A stretch of DNA of 64,000 nucleotides from Homalodisca vitripennis (Eukaryota; Arthropoda; Insecta; Hemiptera; Cicadellidae), in assembly GCF_021130785.1 (NCBI RefSeq), contig NC_060213.1, positions 70,323,501 to 70,387,500 on the forward strand, read 5' to 3'. Position 1 is the first letter of the stretch. Every line of letters begins with the position of its first letter. This document shows, one piece after another, positions 1-12,993 of this stretch. The notes below the pieces were generated by a model. The model saw nothing but the letters and a program-made list of their open reading frames with translations, had not been told where the DNA came from and ran no database searches. The position numbers and the translations under genes are program-made.

Positions 1-1059
1 AAAAGCAGATCTAACCTGAAGTAATATGACTAACGGTTTCCGGGTTAGGATCCTGAAGTATGGACACAGTTTCTTGTGGTTAGTTCACGTCTTTTGTTAA
101 CACAACAGGCTGGTCACCTGTGTGCATAAATGCATTTTCCTACCTCTGCATAAATAAAACCTTTCATAAGTAACTAAGCCTGATATCTGTTTGATCATGT
201 TTCATCTTATTTTAACTCATTTGCATCAATTTTGTTCACCTATAACCCTCTTTTGATACCTGCAATACAAAGTCATTCGATGATTTTTAATAAGTTGTTA
301 TGACAGTATACATTAGGGGGTATGTAATTTTACAACCCGTGTACTGAGTAAGGAAGAGCAATCTGACAACGTATGTATAACACTAATTCGTTTCAAGGTC
401 ATTCATGTCAATTTGTAAAAAGGGTATTGATATAGTTATTTATCAGATTGCATTAATGTGAATGAAACCTGAAAATAAGTTAATAAGAAAATTATGTATT
501 AAGTTAATGTGTAAATTATGAAGAGGAAAAGTATTAGTGAAAAGTCAAAATTACTAAGATGGGTTATTGAATCATTTAGTTCATCTCAGATATTAATGAA
601 TTGTCGTAACAATATTATGGTTTGTATTTTTACAGTATACTGCCTATGGAGCATACCAAATGACGATAACTTACAAAATCAAGTTACTTTTCAAGAATTT
701 TAATATTTTTTGGGAATATATGTGCTTTATTAAACTAGTACACAGTCCGTAGTAATAATAGTTATTTATACTACTATAAAATTTATTAATATTTATATAT
801 ATATTTTTATTTTAATAGAAAGTGTGCGTAAAGTTAATGAGATTTCAAACTAAACTACATTAATTTGAGCATACAAATTAAATCTGCTGTCTCAAAATAA
901 GTGAATTTAGAATAAATTTATGTAATGAATAAATAAATATAGTTTAACGTAGAACAATAAATATGTTGACCTCTTATGGAGTCGACACAAAGACTGATTA
1001 CTTAAAAAATTAACTTAATTGGTTGAAAGTTTTAGAATCTATTTTCTTTTAGTTACCAC
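1..1059. other. AT-rich left flank without recognised gene
   Basis: I see no coding exon, RNA gene or clear transposon here. The first coding exon of lipocalin A should lie upstream of 1265: it would be a short ATG-containing exon ending in phase 1 before a GT donor. No convincing hydrophobic candidate is visible in this stretch, so it is probably off the window or too short to recognise. Confidence 0.5.
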
Positions 1060-1155
1060 TACCTTGTGGAATCTTTACCCTCTAAACCAATCAGAGCGCT
1101 GTGCTCAGGAAGAGAAAGGTATATTAGTTATTAGGAGTATTAAGATTAATATATT
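1060..1155 (+). repeat. CCAAT-containing dispersed repeat, copy 1
   Basis: The stretch matches 2052-2150 along most of its length, sharing the core CCAATCAGAGCGCTGTGCTC followed by an AGGAAG-rich segment and an AT-rich tail. The two copies flank exon 2 of lipocalin A in direct orientation. It is likely a MITE or SINE fragment; no terminal repeats are visible. Confidence 0.6.
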
Positions 1156-1264
1156 GTTATAAGAATAAAGTAACCTCTAACATAAATTTCACAACGTAAA
1201 AGGTTTTAAGTACCAGTATTGTTTAAATGAACAATTGATAGATTCTACAATGGTTCTTTTACAG

Positions 1265-4200
1265 TGTTGTTCTCAGTGCTCTTGGTATACTCACAAGCAC
1301 CAGCACAGACACTAGTAGGCCTACCATATGACGTCCGCAACTTGTGTCCTGGTGTATGTCCCATCCGGCGACCTCCTGCAAGTGTGAGTGTACATATCCT
1401 AAATTCAATATTATATATAGTTATTTATCAGATATTGAACAGGGTTTCTTAAAATACCAACCCCTATTAACATTTTTATGAACAGAGATGGAGTGACTTG
1501 CTTTAGGGGTTGTTTACACAACCAACTGAGGAGTTGAAAATTTGTTGACTCCTCTCCCCTCAAAATGGGGTATTTTGGGGTAAGTAAAATGTTAAAATAG
1601 GAACCCCACCTCATTTTAAAGGTAAAAAAAGAAGAATAATGGCTCAAACTAGAGGTCTCTCAATGTTACAATATAAAATTTGGTGGCCAATTAAAGTTTG
1701 AATTCTTTATAAAACCCTCACAGTTTAAATAAAATTTAAAATTATTTTAAAGCAGATCAAATATATACTGGCTAGTTATTTAGAGCATATAGGACACAAA
1801 ATCATAAAAAAACTCAATAGCTGATTTTGCCATGTCATCACTTATTTACCAGTTAGTATGTGAGATAAATTTTGATCACTTTACAAAGTAACTGGACTGA
1901 ATGTGTCTCACATACTAACTTTTAAGACCCTTATGTTTAATAATAGAGCTCTACCTCCTTGAGAACAGTGCCTTAATTGATCAAAAACCAAGTAAGTGAG
2001 ATTATGTTCACGAATTCCCTGTAAGGCGTGCTTTGTTACTGCGCATGCGCGGCGCTACCTTGGGTAATCTTTACCCTTTCAACCAATCAGAGCGCTGTGC
2101 TCAGGAAGGGACAGGCATATTAGTGATTAAATAATATTAAGTGTATTAATACCGTGCTTCTTTAATACCTCCATAATATTACTATTGAGGGTTAAAGGCT
2201 CCTTAAAATATACTGGTCCTCAGATATAAAGTATATGTTAATTTAGAGAAATATTAAAAACAGGAAGTAACAGATATAAGATTTCAAAACAGCAATGAAT
2301 CACAAAGTTCTTTGTTAGTGGCGCGTAAAAAGTATTATAATCAAATCGAACTCCATAAATTTGAAATCATTAAACAACTACAGGTATTTGTAGCCTATTG
2401 GTAAAAAATATAAGGCACAACATTTTATGCTACAAGATATATGATATGATAATCGTTATGAGTTTAAATCAAACTATATATATGGTCATTTGATGGGGGT
2501 TTGCATTTAAAAATATTGACTTGACCCCCCAACGCCCCATTTCGGGTTGAGGGGCTAAGTTCTCATGTAGCGCAAAAACCATAATTTGTCATTATATAAC
2601 TACCCCCCAAAGGATATTGGTTTGTTTAATTCCGTTCAAAAGTTAGAAGGGGGGGGTGGGACTTTTGGGACACCCGGTATATGAAGTGACGAGTTTTAAC
2701 AGTAAGACATTTAATTAATTAAAACCTGATATGTATGCCCCTACATCCGCCCCGACATATATACGCATATATAAAGAAATTATAGATAAAGCTACATCAT
2801 CAAAGTATATAAAGTCGATCTTTAATATTTATCATAATTTCAGGAAGAAGGTATTTGGTGGACGGTTCTAGCCAGCAATACATCCGTTGGACAGTGCGGA
2901 ATATTGAGTAAGTGTCAAGCAAGTAGTTTTAAGACAACGTAGAAGTGCGCCATACCACGCTTTGCTAAGGTTGCATGCATAATGTCAAATTTATAGATTA
3001 TATCATTCACGAGAATGATGTCCTATGCACAGATACACAGAAAAGAATCATACATACAAGAAGTTGACATTGAAAATGACACATAGGACTCATTCTTGCA
3101 GAAATGAAGTATCATGTAAAATTTTAAGTCAACATGAGATGTTTCTTGATATTGCCATATGATACATTCAAATTGGGTTTAATATCAGTGTTTAAATAAG
3201 AGTCTACACACCAAGTCATTATAAAATGATGTATTTGTTTTTATAGCTAGGCTACACGTGTACAATACAACAAATGTATGAATCTCTTATAGGTGCCTTG
3301 AGTTTGTTTAATTTATTTGTTCTATTTTCTAGTTGACATCATGGTTAGTTATAAGATCAATATAAATATAGTCTCTAACGCCAATCCATATCACAGGGAG
3401 TAACATGCACCATCATTGATCTCATTAAAAAAATGAAGCTTCTTGCATAACTCAAGTCTATAGGTCAGTCGTTTTCGTGATGTCTCATTGAAATAATATC
3501 TATAATGTGCACCTAGGCTTTTTAGGAGTTCTATTGAACTCTTTAGTTTTAAGAAAAATACGTTTTAAAAACAGTAAGGTAGTGTACCTTGCATACCTGT
3601 AAACAGTAAAATTGCATAATTGTGTTCATCATGAAAATCAACTTAAGTTGTTTTTATATTAACAATGAAACTTGTCATTTACTTTAACAAGACTTTCTAT
3701 CCACAGACAACCAATGCCCTTGCAAATGTTTGGGATACAAGCTGTGCACCTATTACTGTCCACCTTATATTCCTCAATACAACTTGACGTCGTTTGGTTT
3801 CAACACAGAGTAAGTCATAAAGTAATGTCTAAAGTTTAATATGGCCTTATCTTTTTCACATTCCTCTTATTTCAGTGTCTGGAATCTTACGCCGTCACAG
3901 ACTTGAGTTCATTTTGAGCTTCTTCGTTGCCTAAATTTTTGGATCTCTTCCTACGAACATGACTCCAGATTCCATGAGTCAAGTCTGTGACAGCGTCATA
4001 TTCCAGACACTGAACTTTGAGGAGCTATAAATCCAACATTCACATTAAATAAACCCATACAACCATAGCTACATTATTCTTGGTCATATTTGAATACATA
4101 TTTAGAATCTATGTCTAAAAAGTATATGTTTTACGCATTTGAGAAATATGAAAATTAAATATTAGAAAAGAAACATTGTAATAAAAGTGTCATATATGTA

Positions 4201-4349
4201 TCATATAACTTATACATCTAATTTGCTATACTTAGATATATAGATGGCTCACGTAAACACAATGATGAACATATTTTCAACGTAGTGAGGACATAAAATT
4301 ATTTGGCTATTGTTTGTTGTGCTGGCAAGTACACACACGCACACACGCA

Positions 4350-4389
<40 letters not shown>

Positions 4390-7300
4390 AATATATATAA
4401 ATGTATAATAATAAAGTTCGTATATTTATTAACGTTAGAATCTTAGGTTCTATTGGCCTGAATAAGGAACTCAAGAATATTATTTCAAATGGTAAACTCC
4501 GGAAAAATTGAAATAAAATGCCATATATACAGTAATCATATAAAGAAACAAAACAATATATTTACGATTCTAAAGATAACGTTTATTAAATTGTTAAAAT
4601 ATCCTACCAAAACAATTATGAACATAATTTTCCTTCAGTTTGGTTAGTACATTCGCTTTTAACGTATTTTACTAATCGATTGATGAGTTATTTGAGGTAC
4701 ACCTGTTTGATGCATTGTAATTTATTTAGGAGATGTTGCTATGACGAACAGTTTCAGGATTTATCTCTCGTAGATCGAAGGCAAGCTTGGTTGGTATTCA
4801 AAGTGACTGATAAGCGCAGTAAGTATAACTAACTTTAAAGTTTTAAACAGCTAAACTTATCAAAGTATAGTGTGTAATGTTTCAAACAAATAATTCAATC
4901 GTTATTTTCACGCAGCAAATAGCATTTTAGTAGTTTGACTAACAAGCGGTGCAGAATTTACCATGCATAAAACTGTCTTTTAATGAAAGCTCTGATAGTG
5001 AATGAATTGGACAAAGCACTCAAATATTACGTTTTATACAGTTATATTTAAAAAGATGAAATATTATTGGGATGGTAATGTTATTAATACAACATCTAAG
5101 TTCGTGTAAGATTTAAGATGTGAAATCCTAAATGATCTAAATACAAAATAAAAAAATCATTTTTATCCCTGCTGAGTGATCTATGTAACAACGCCAACGC
5201 ACTGCTAACTCCAAATAGTTTTAAAAAATCTCAACAGAATCTATAAGTTCACAAATGCCGTTTGAGGTGTGTGATCTATATGCTAAAATGTATACGCATA
5301 ACTTTGTTGTATATTGTGTGTTGATTTCTTATAAATGTGGTTGTTTAAAGTTTTTAAATTACTTCCGATGTAGATAAAGCCTTCAGTAATGAAATTGAAC
5401 ACTGTAAAAGACTTTAGGAAGAAACAAAAACTAACCGGCCTAAGCATGTTAACATGTTACATTACTCAAAAGAAAACGACGAAGATTCTAAAAATAAATC
5501 GCCTCCTTAAGAGATTAGTTCATTGAATTCTGTACTAAATCTAGGCTTAAATAGGTTAAGTATGTCTTGAATCTAATTTACTGATCCTTTAAAGTTAAAA
5601 TTACTAAATTCTAGTGCAGTTTTTGACATCTAGCTGTAGGCTTTCCAACTTGTGTTAGAGAGGTTAGATCAGACTGTAATGAGTTAGTCTAGTCATAATA
5701 AGTGTTTTAATGTAGATAATTTATTCCAGGTTACTTGAATGTACTGGAATAAAGGCATTTTTTAATACCTGCAAGTATTAAAAACTCGTTTTAGACCTTT
5801 ATAAGAATTGCTTTTCATCTAGAAAAAGTTGTATCCATTGCAGTATCTACTCTATTCCTTATGAGTCTAATGTTTACGAGAGTTTATATTGAGTATGGAT
5901 AGGAGCAAAAAATATGTTAAAATTACTTTAACAACCTTTAAAACTACTACGTAAATATGATCCAACCCAGTAGATCTACTTTCGAAGTTCAAGTCTCTAT
6001 AAAATTTCTATAATTTTAATCTTGCAAATGTCAGACGTATGGCTAGACTGTTCTTTGATTCTTTGACTTGAAAATGAGTAACCTTCGACCTTGGATTATA
6101 AGGATGCCAGTCACCAGACAGGCAAACAGACAGACAGACTGTCCTTTGACCTTTTAACCTAAAAACAATTTATTGGTAAACAATTTTAAACTTTTACAAA
6201 ATTTAATTTAATCTGACACACTTCCGTAACTAACCCCTACAGCAAATGTGCAATTGCCTATACCCATTGATGTCTAATATTAGATTCTAGTTTTCTCTAT
6301 GGCAGTTCATAATAGCTGATAGGATGAATTAAGAAGATTCGGATCTCACTTACTAATCATTGCTAATCTTAGAATTAAAGATGGAGGGACATCCACTTCA
6401 CATGCTCGATTATGCCATTTTTACAGTTCACAAATTTAGGCAGTGTACAATCTAGATGAATGTACTGTACGCTGTATTATTAAGAGTTGTAACCAAGCCT
6501 TTGCTTAGATTTAGATTGTTTTCTATGTCTACTACATTCACCAGACATCTTTTTATTTAATTTTAAGTATAACACCCTGAAAGTACGCTTTAAGTCCTAA
6601 GATGTGGGATTAGGTATATTTGATAATAATACAATTATGTATGTTCCAGCTGGAGAGATTCTTATTACGGCTATCTTGGATACAGATAATTATAAATCCT
6701 TTGTAGTGTTTTACGCTTGTAACATTAGAACAGGTGAGTTTGAACTCAGAAGAGCAATTTAGTTGTATGTTTGCGCTCAAAGTAACTACCAGGGTCGATT
6801 AACTCACATATGGTAACTTTACTATGCATGGTAGATCTTATATTACAAATTCCTATTAGGTGTATAATATTTGAGAGTAAAATGTATCTATTGAGAAGGG
6901 TTTTATTTCAGTACAGTTTTTGCAATAACCTACATTGAAACCTTTCTAATCTCTACACTATCCATGTTAAAGACTCAATGTTCATGTACTCTTAGAGAAA
7001 AACCAGTACATTTACAGATGTTCCACTGTTTACTTACAGTAAGTACATATATTTTTAATACATTTAGACGAAACCTTCAATAAGTTAAAATTTATATATA
7101 CATACATATGTTTAAAATTAATTTATAACACTTACACCCAAAAAAGTTAGATACAAATATGGGTTGTACATCTATACGTAACAGAAAAATTTTTCAAAGG
7201 CGAAAAACTGTAAGAATGTCTTGTTGCCATACTGAAGTATCCCAGCACTATACTAAGCAGCTTCTTTGTATTTCTTGTCTTCCCTTATTCTTTTAAAATT

Positions 7301-8330
7301 TCTTTAAAGTTTTCTGTTGCTTTTTGAATGTTATAAAGTTTCTCTTTTGGCATCTTAGACCATACTTTGTTCGATTTGTTTTAGACCAATTACCTCCACT
7401 AGGGCCACACTCACAAAGTAACATAACTTCTGAATTTTAACTAATACAAGTAGCCATTCATGCAGTAGTGAATATATTTCAGTTAAACATTTTATTGCAA
7501 AGGTTTTTAATTCCAGGCATTAACCCATACGTTTAAAAGTCATGTAAACAAAATACACTACTCATAAGTTTTAACATAAAACACGACAATACCCACTAAA
7601 ACAACAATGCCACAGGTTTTGGAGCAGTTTTTGTAACAGCTACAGGGTATAAATTAGGGTATATATGATCATAGCAAGGTGTGCAAGCAGTGGTTTTTGG
7701 AGATTTGAGAAAAAAAAAGGAAAAGTAAACTGGTTAAGCACTGTTCATTTGATTTTTATAATGGAGGTATTTCATACAATATTAATGCGTTGCGTGTCAT
7801 AATTCTCAGAAAGAAGTACAGAATTAATAAAAACATAATACAAATTGTGTTTTTTTACGTTTTTTGGCAGAAAGGTTCTCTTTTGATGTATGAATATAAT
7901 ACCTAGTTATATGTATATGTATATACAGAAGCAATGGAATAGTTTGTGCCTGTATAGTAGTTTACAATTCGTAACAAATGCAATTACGAATTTTACACGT
8001 ACAATTGTACAATTGCAACCATTACTTGGTTTCTAATTTAAAGTGGGAAAGAAATAAAATATTCATGATGTTATAAATTACACTTACTGTTATATAACAA
8101 TAATTATTGGTTATATCCCTTGTCAAGGCTTTAGAAGTTGAACTATAATGTCATGCATTATGTTCGTTTCAGCTAAAGGAGAGCCCTACATAAATGTTAT
8201 TACCAGAGACATCAGAGGACTGACGCTAGAGAATGAAAGGAGAGTTAACGCTGTCCTCAGAGCAAACAATTTATGTCCGGAAAAACTGATAGTGGTTAAC
8301 AGAAGGAATTGCCCACGTTATGTGTGTTAA
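1265..8330 (+). CDS. Lipocalin A, six coding exons, start exon missing
   Basis: Secreted lipocalin (ApoD-like calycin barrel that would carry a small hydrophobic ligand outside the cell). Exons: 1265-1383, 2844-2907, 3707-3809, 4730-4818, 6650-6733 and 8173-8330, all with AG acceptors and GTRAGT donors, and the reading frame is continuous to TAA. The visible part encodes 204 residues; a short first exon with the ATG is not found. Exon 2 gives the hydrophobic signal-peptide end and a CPGVCP motif. Exon 3 begins EEGIWW, the lipocalin GxW motif. Exon 6 carries LDTDNYKSFVVFYAC, the second lipocalin motif, and the last exon has VITRD, equivalent to the third (Arg) motif. Two N-glycosylation sequons (NTS, NLT) and about 14 cysteines fit an extracellular protein. 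Phases match lipocalin B exon by exon. The ligand is unknown. Confidence 0.85.
1548..1625. repeat. Fragment of C/G-tract repeat family
   Basis: Contains CCCCTCAAAATGGGG, then AACCCCACCTCATTTTAAAGG. Related strings occur at 2460-2690, 10320-10730, 48780-48960 and 57721-58620, so this is an eroded copy of an interspersed element, here in the intron after exon 2 of lipocalin A. Confidence 0.45.
1851..1920. repeat. Short inverted repeat (hairpin)
   Basis: AGTTAGTATGTGAGA at 1851-1865 is exactly complementary to TCTCACATACTAACT at 1906-1920, with a 40-nt loop. It could be a minimal foldback element or the stem of a solo MITE. It is intronic. Confidence 0.8.
2052..2150 (+). repeat. CCAAT-containing dispersed repeat, copy 2
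   Basis: Second copy of the 1060-1155 repeat in the same orientation. It is preceded by a GC-rich segment containing TGCGCATGCGCGGCGC, which copy 1 lacks. Confidence 0.6.
2460..2690. mobile_element. Interspersed element with G/C tracts
   Basis: A locally GC-rich island in AT-rich intron. It holds CCCCCCAACGCCCCATTTCGG, a G8 run and the end GGGACACCCGGTATAT. Ends of the form ACACCCGGTAT / ACAGGGTGT are frequent on insect interspersed repeats; the sequence at 57728 starts ACAGGGTGT. No coding capacity is seen. Confidence 0.4.
3872..4013 (-). repeat. Foldback copy of the ~320-bp repeat family
   Basis: The ends form a long inverted repeat: TCAGTGTCTGGAAT at 3872 pairs with ATTCCAGACACTGA ending at 4013, and pairing continues for about 33 bp with a few mismatches. 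The 70-nt loop, read on the minus strand, matches the body of the repeat units at 28.4 and 42.7 kb (AGATCCAAAAA, then GAAGAAGCTCAAAATGAAC). Confidence 0.7.
4331..4385. repeat. (AC)n microsatellite
   Basis: About 55 bp of AC dinucleotides, interrupted by several GC steps at the left and running into AT dinucleotides on the right. It lies in an intron of lipocalin A. Confidence 0.95.
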
Positions 8331-8464
8331 CATGAATAGTAGATAAAGATATTTCAGCGTGGTCTTTTAGATATGAGAATCCCTAATATTTTCCTTATAT
8401 ATGGAAATACCTAATGCAAAAACTGTAAAACATACGAAACTATTACAAATGTTTCACATGTAAA

Positions 8465-8470
8465 AATAAA
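8465..8470 (+). terminator. Poly(A) signal of lipocalin A
   Basis: AATAAA lies 134 nt after the TAA of lipocalin A. It is the first canonical hexamer downstream of the stop, so the short terminal exon probably ends near 8490. Confidence 0.5.
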
Positions 8471-8499
8471 GCTCGGCACCGTCGGTGATGCAAAAGTAT

Positions 8500-10300
8500 T
8501 TTGCTACCGTGATTGATTTTTTCAAAGGCTCATTCCTTGAGGAGTTAAGGTGGAATGCTAGTTAGCTACAGAATCAGCATCATTGTTAAACACAGGTTCT
8601 TGCCAATATACAAGCAGAATGCAGTAAATATAGAAACGTACATGAAATTTAAGTCACTAAGGTACTTATAGAGCTCTGTGTTCGTAACAAAAAGTAATGT
8701 TTTTATTGACAATTTAATTCATTATATTTGTTGATTACGTGGACAGGTGAACAAATTGATTTATCAAGGATAGTTTTTGCTACACTGTTGATACTTTTTT
8801 ATAAGTATATCTAAGTTAATCAGGCTATCCTGAATAGTTTCAATAATGATTATTCTAATAAAACCAAAATTTTAAGCCCAAACTCGTCGAAAGGTCCGTC
8901 TTTTCCAGCAATTTAATCGTAAATGAATTTGAGTAACAAGAAATGATCTTGTTACCACAAGTATTGAAATTGAGAAACAAAGACTATCATAATGGGCTGT
9001 GTAAAGAACATATCGACAAGTTTAACTATCACCTCAGCATATAAAATATCGTCAGCTTCTTCACAAACCTTTTCGAATCACACTATTTTTTTTTCTTTAT
9101 CAACTGATCCTGATCTTAAAACTCTAAACAAATTCGAATAAAGATCAAACTCACACACATGTCAAATGTGTAGGCATGACATCTCAAAATGAGTTCTATA
9201 CCAACTCTGTATCACATAAGTGGATGTCTGTGAGTGGTGGATAGTTGCTTGGCACTATTGTTTCTAGTATCAAAGTTTTATCGTCTTGTGCATTGTGGTT
9301 GAGAAGCAGTTGATATATTTTCTGGCGAAAGTATATCGAACACAAACAAAAATCCACCCAACGCATAAACAAACCAGCTACTTTAGGCAAAAATAAAAAT
9401 TCATTGCGTCAAAACTGACATTATCAATGCAAAGGGTAAGTTACCCATTAAAAAATGTGAAGACTCCTTCAGGTTGGAAAATTTTACCAGATTAAATTTA
9501 ACTCTAGCACGGCGAAATTTAAGGTGTAGCGAGTTCCCAAATTCACTCAATAGTGTAAACTAAGAATTCCAATATTAGAGGAAAAATTCACAAGAGTTTA
9601 TTGCGTCAGTAGAAGAAATACCAACTCGACCATCAAATCCTCTCTACCTCTTCCCTGGAGTGACGTAGAAATGACCAAACCATACTAATATTACGTGACA
9701 ATACTTTTTTATACTTTATAAACCATTTAATGATGCTAGTTCTTTATAAGCGTGTTAAGTGCACTATAAGCTGAAATAAAAAACATGTAAATCAAATCTT
9801 AATTAAACAATGTAAATTAAATTAAAACACATAACTGAGCTTACACCCTCCTATTATACATAGCGCTACTTATAAAGTATGCCAATTGTGTGCTGCATGG
9901 AAGGAGCCCCTGATTTTACGTTGCTCACCTGAGAATTAGCAAGGAAAAGGTGAAACATTGAAAACCCCTGATTTTATATGTATTTCATAAACTTGATTTG
10001 GTTTAAGACCTGATGAAGGATTGGCTAGCTACTGTAATATTGTTAATATTATAGATTCTGCTGCAGACATATTGTCCGTCTAATAATTTTCGTTATTTAA
10101 CACTCGAGAGCTATCACGTTTCGAGCATTTTTAATGGTGGTCAGATCGTGACACACAGTTATTAATTATTTGAAATTTGTCTTCTGTTCTAATTGAATAT
10201 TTTATGTAATTCAAGTTCTCTACTAGAAATGTTCTCAACATAAAGTTCTTAATCTCTAATATATAACTAAAAATACTCTAAAATAAAGTGCGAGTTAAAA
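8500..10300. other. Spacer without recognised feature
   Basis: AT-rich DNA downstream of lipocalin A. I see no exon with lipocalin or other recognisable coding character on either strand. Small reading frames here have random AT-driven composition. Confidence 0.5.
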
Positions 10301-10319
10301 GCATGAATTCACTCTGTTT

Positions 10320-10730
10320 AGTTTTTGATGGATACAGATGGGGGATGGAACTTGGGAAACTGTTTTAGGAAATAGAAGTGAACATTTTAACTTAAGAAGT
10401 CACTGTTAAACTTAGAAATTTCCTCCAAGTAGTATTTTTTTTTTTTGGGGGGGAGGAGGCGACATAACTTTGTGAATGTTACACAATGTCACTCATTAAG
10501 TGTAATCTCATTTGAAAGTTCTTGGTAAAAGAAGAACAGTGGAAACTAGAGCTTTCTATCTGAACCCCACACAAAAAGTAGGCTCATTGAAACTAGTTAA
10601 GATAAAAGCATGAATGGATCCTGCTCAACCCTCAATGGAAAAAGATAGCTAAATGAAAATCACCCCTCTAAGAAACAAATGCGGACCATTTCCCAAAAAT
10701 GGTGTTTTGAGGGTACAGTTTAAATTTTTT
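10320..10730. mobile_element. Diverged repeat shared with 48.8 kb
   Basis: TTTTTGATGGAT, then GGGATGGAAC and TCACTGTTA, occur in the same order at 48780-48960; both copies then have a G-rich tract (a T12-G9 run here) and CTCATTTGAAAG. A second block near 10680 carries CCAAAAATGGTGTTTTGAGGG. This is an eroded interspersed element of the C/G-tract family, with no coding content. Confidence 0.5.
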
Positions 10731-10894
10731 AATGTTAAGTTACAGTAGCACTAGTAATTATAAGCAATAAAGTAGCTGTTCAAACCGTTCTCCCAAGACA
10801 GTTTTAGAGTGTCCAAGTCTGTCTTGAAACGGCACGATGTATAGATTCACGCGGTATGTTTTGAGTTTCTGTTACTATTCTGTATCTAAGTTCA

Positions 10895-11345
10895 TTAATG
10901 TACTAAGGATTTAGTTTTATAGACGCTGTTTTTAATGTGACCCCACACAAAGTAGTCAAGTGGAGATAGATCTGGCGATCTTGGTGGCCAGTCGATTATT
11001 CCTCTTCTACCTTTCCCGCAGCGATGGAAAGAAATATTTTTTAAATACTCGCCATAGTGTGGAGTTGCTCCGTTATGCTGGAACCAAACTTCATTACAGT
11101 TATTGTTTGCTACTTAGATAGCTGGATAAACCTGATACTGTATCAGTTTCCAGTATACCTAGACATTAAAAATGTCCATAATTAAAGAAAAATTAAAAAT
11201 GATCCCTGAAAATGCCAAGCCAAAAGTTAAATTTTTCAGGCTATTGGATATGTTGCTTTCTCATCCGATGAGGGTTAACATCAGCCCAATAACGAACATT
11301 GTTTCATAGCAGTGCCCGAGTAATAAACATTTCAGAAAGCTAGAG
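10895..11345 (-). pseudogene. Tc1/mariner-type transposase relic 1
   Basis: The minus strand encodes, in broken frames, pieces in transposase order. First come a VRYWADVNPH-like block (about 11.29 kb) and a KFNFWLGI-like block (about 11.21 kb). An uninterrupted part from 11092 to 10895 follows, with WFQHNGATPH and WPPRSPDLSPLDYFVWG. The W-Q-(D/N)-G-A-x-P-H block and the WPPRSPDL...D block are the second and third catalytic regions of the DDE endonuclease common in insect genomes. Asn replaces the usual second catalytic Asp. Stops and frame breaks show it is dead. Confidence 0.75.
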
Positions 11346-11349
11346 AGGA

Positions 11350-12830
11350 CATTGCAACACAAGAGTCAGCTGGAATCAAATCTGGCAACCAATTTAAAAC
11401 ATTTAATTTCTATTTTACTACTTAGTTCTTTTAACTCCCGTAATAAAACAGTTTCGTTTTATATCAAATTATTGTACTCAGTTTTATCTACAATTTATGT
11501 ATTCTGCCAATTTATTGCCCTCATGGTTACCCTTAAGGCTAGTGTAGAAATGTTCACTAACACTCAACCAAATCCCATGGAATGACATGGCCATCTAAGC
11601 CAATATTACTTATTTATAAACGAAACTTTATGCAAAAATTCTATAGTTAGATTTATTTTCGCTCTGTCATACAAATAGAGAAATACAGACATATATCAAT
11701 TACATTTCCACAGTTAAAAATTTAAACTTACGAAATATTGTATCTAAGTGCAGATAAATTACACTGTAAGTATTTTTATATATGTTTGGACATTATGTTA
11801 ACCAATATGCCTCCTTAAGTGATGAAAATACGTTTTGAAATCAGCAATCAGCAAACTTAATTTTATTACATATTTATTCAACTCTGTACACGTGTACTTC
11901 CTGGTTATATCTTTAAACTATGAAAAGTATTAGATATCAACATTTTCATTACGATAAAGAATATTTGAGTCTATCTAGACAATTAAATTATCAGTCGTCA
12001 GTAGTTAAATTTAGTACTAACTAAGTATTGGATAAAAATTCGGCTCCTAATACCACTTTAATGCTTTAATTTCACCAATTGAAGTTAAATATATGTTTAT
12101 TATCTAAAATTTATTGATGTAGTAAAACTCCAGATAACTTTTAGTATTTTTCATCAGTAGTTATCAGCTTTCCAGAAGAAGGAATGAACCACCTATAACC
12201 ACAAAATTTATTGAAGCCTGGAACGTGATTCCAGGTCTGGCGTACTCTTATGTCATTACTTAGATACACACAATTTACTTACGTTACCAAATTTAGTGGG
12301 ACAGGTGTTCAGTACTATTTACTAGCTGTTACCCTTCACACACAATTTGCAATTTGCCTACTTTGCAAAAGCAATTATGATGGAGCCCTACGATATCTTT
12401 CAAACGTAAGCAGCCACATGTCAAGTAAATATTATGTAATTGTTCCTGAAATTTCTTTAGTAAAAGGGAAAACTAAGTTCATTTCAAATGACATTTCAAT
12501 GACTGAAAATAACAATTTATAATAGGATTTTTGTAACAGAAGCTTTGTTGTTTTTCATACTGGAGGCGTATTAGTGTTATTTCTTTGGAGTTTCCTTAAG
12601 CCACTGCAAAATAACATATGAAAATGCCAAGAAAGATAACCAGTTCAGCATATATTTTGATAAAAAAATGTGGAGCTAAAAACAGAACAAGTTAAAAAAG
12701 TAATATTTCCAATGCATTTTTGTTTCAAATGTTGCTACATTTTGCACAGTATGGATTAAAATATGTTAGTTATTTTGACTGGCATCTGTTCCCCTCCAAC
12801 ACCCACACATTTTCTTTTGAAAATTTGCCC
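11350..12830. other. Spacer without recognised gene
   Basis: AT-rich DNA between transposase relics. The 90-codon open frame at 12250-12522 has no recognisable domain and no splice or promoter context, and I do not call it a gene. Confidence 0.45.
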
Positions 12831-12833
12831 TTA

Positions 12834-12993
12834 GTAGGCGTACAATATACATTGGTATTGCAAAATTATCATTGCTTATGTAGTTCTTTAAATCGGCATT
12901 GGTGTGAGGTTTCCTAACAAAATATTTGCTCCTAAGGTAGCCGTATAGCCATAACTCACAAGCAGTGAGATCTGGAGACCACCCATAAGGGTT
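12834..12993 (-). pseudogene. Transposase C-terminal relic 2
   Basis: On the minus strand, NPYGWSPDLTACELWLYGYL is followed by a KYFVRKPHTNADLK-like stretch. This corresponds to the last catalytic block and tail of insect DDE transposases (usual form WPPRSPDLTxCDFFLWGYLKSKVY). The catalytic D is replaced by E and the surrounding frame is closed. It has the same orientation as the relics at 10.9 and 13.4 kb. Confidence 0.65.

Noticed and set aside
1264..1452. Continuous 62-codon frame read from GTG through the intron
   Set aside because: The real exon starts after the AG at 1263-1264 and ends at the GTGAGT donor at 1384; the rest is intron.
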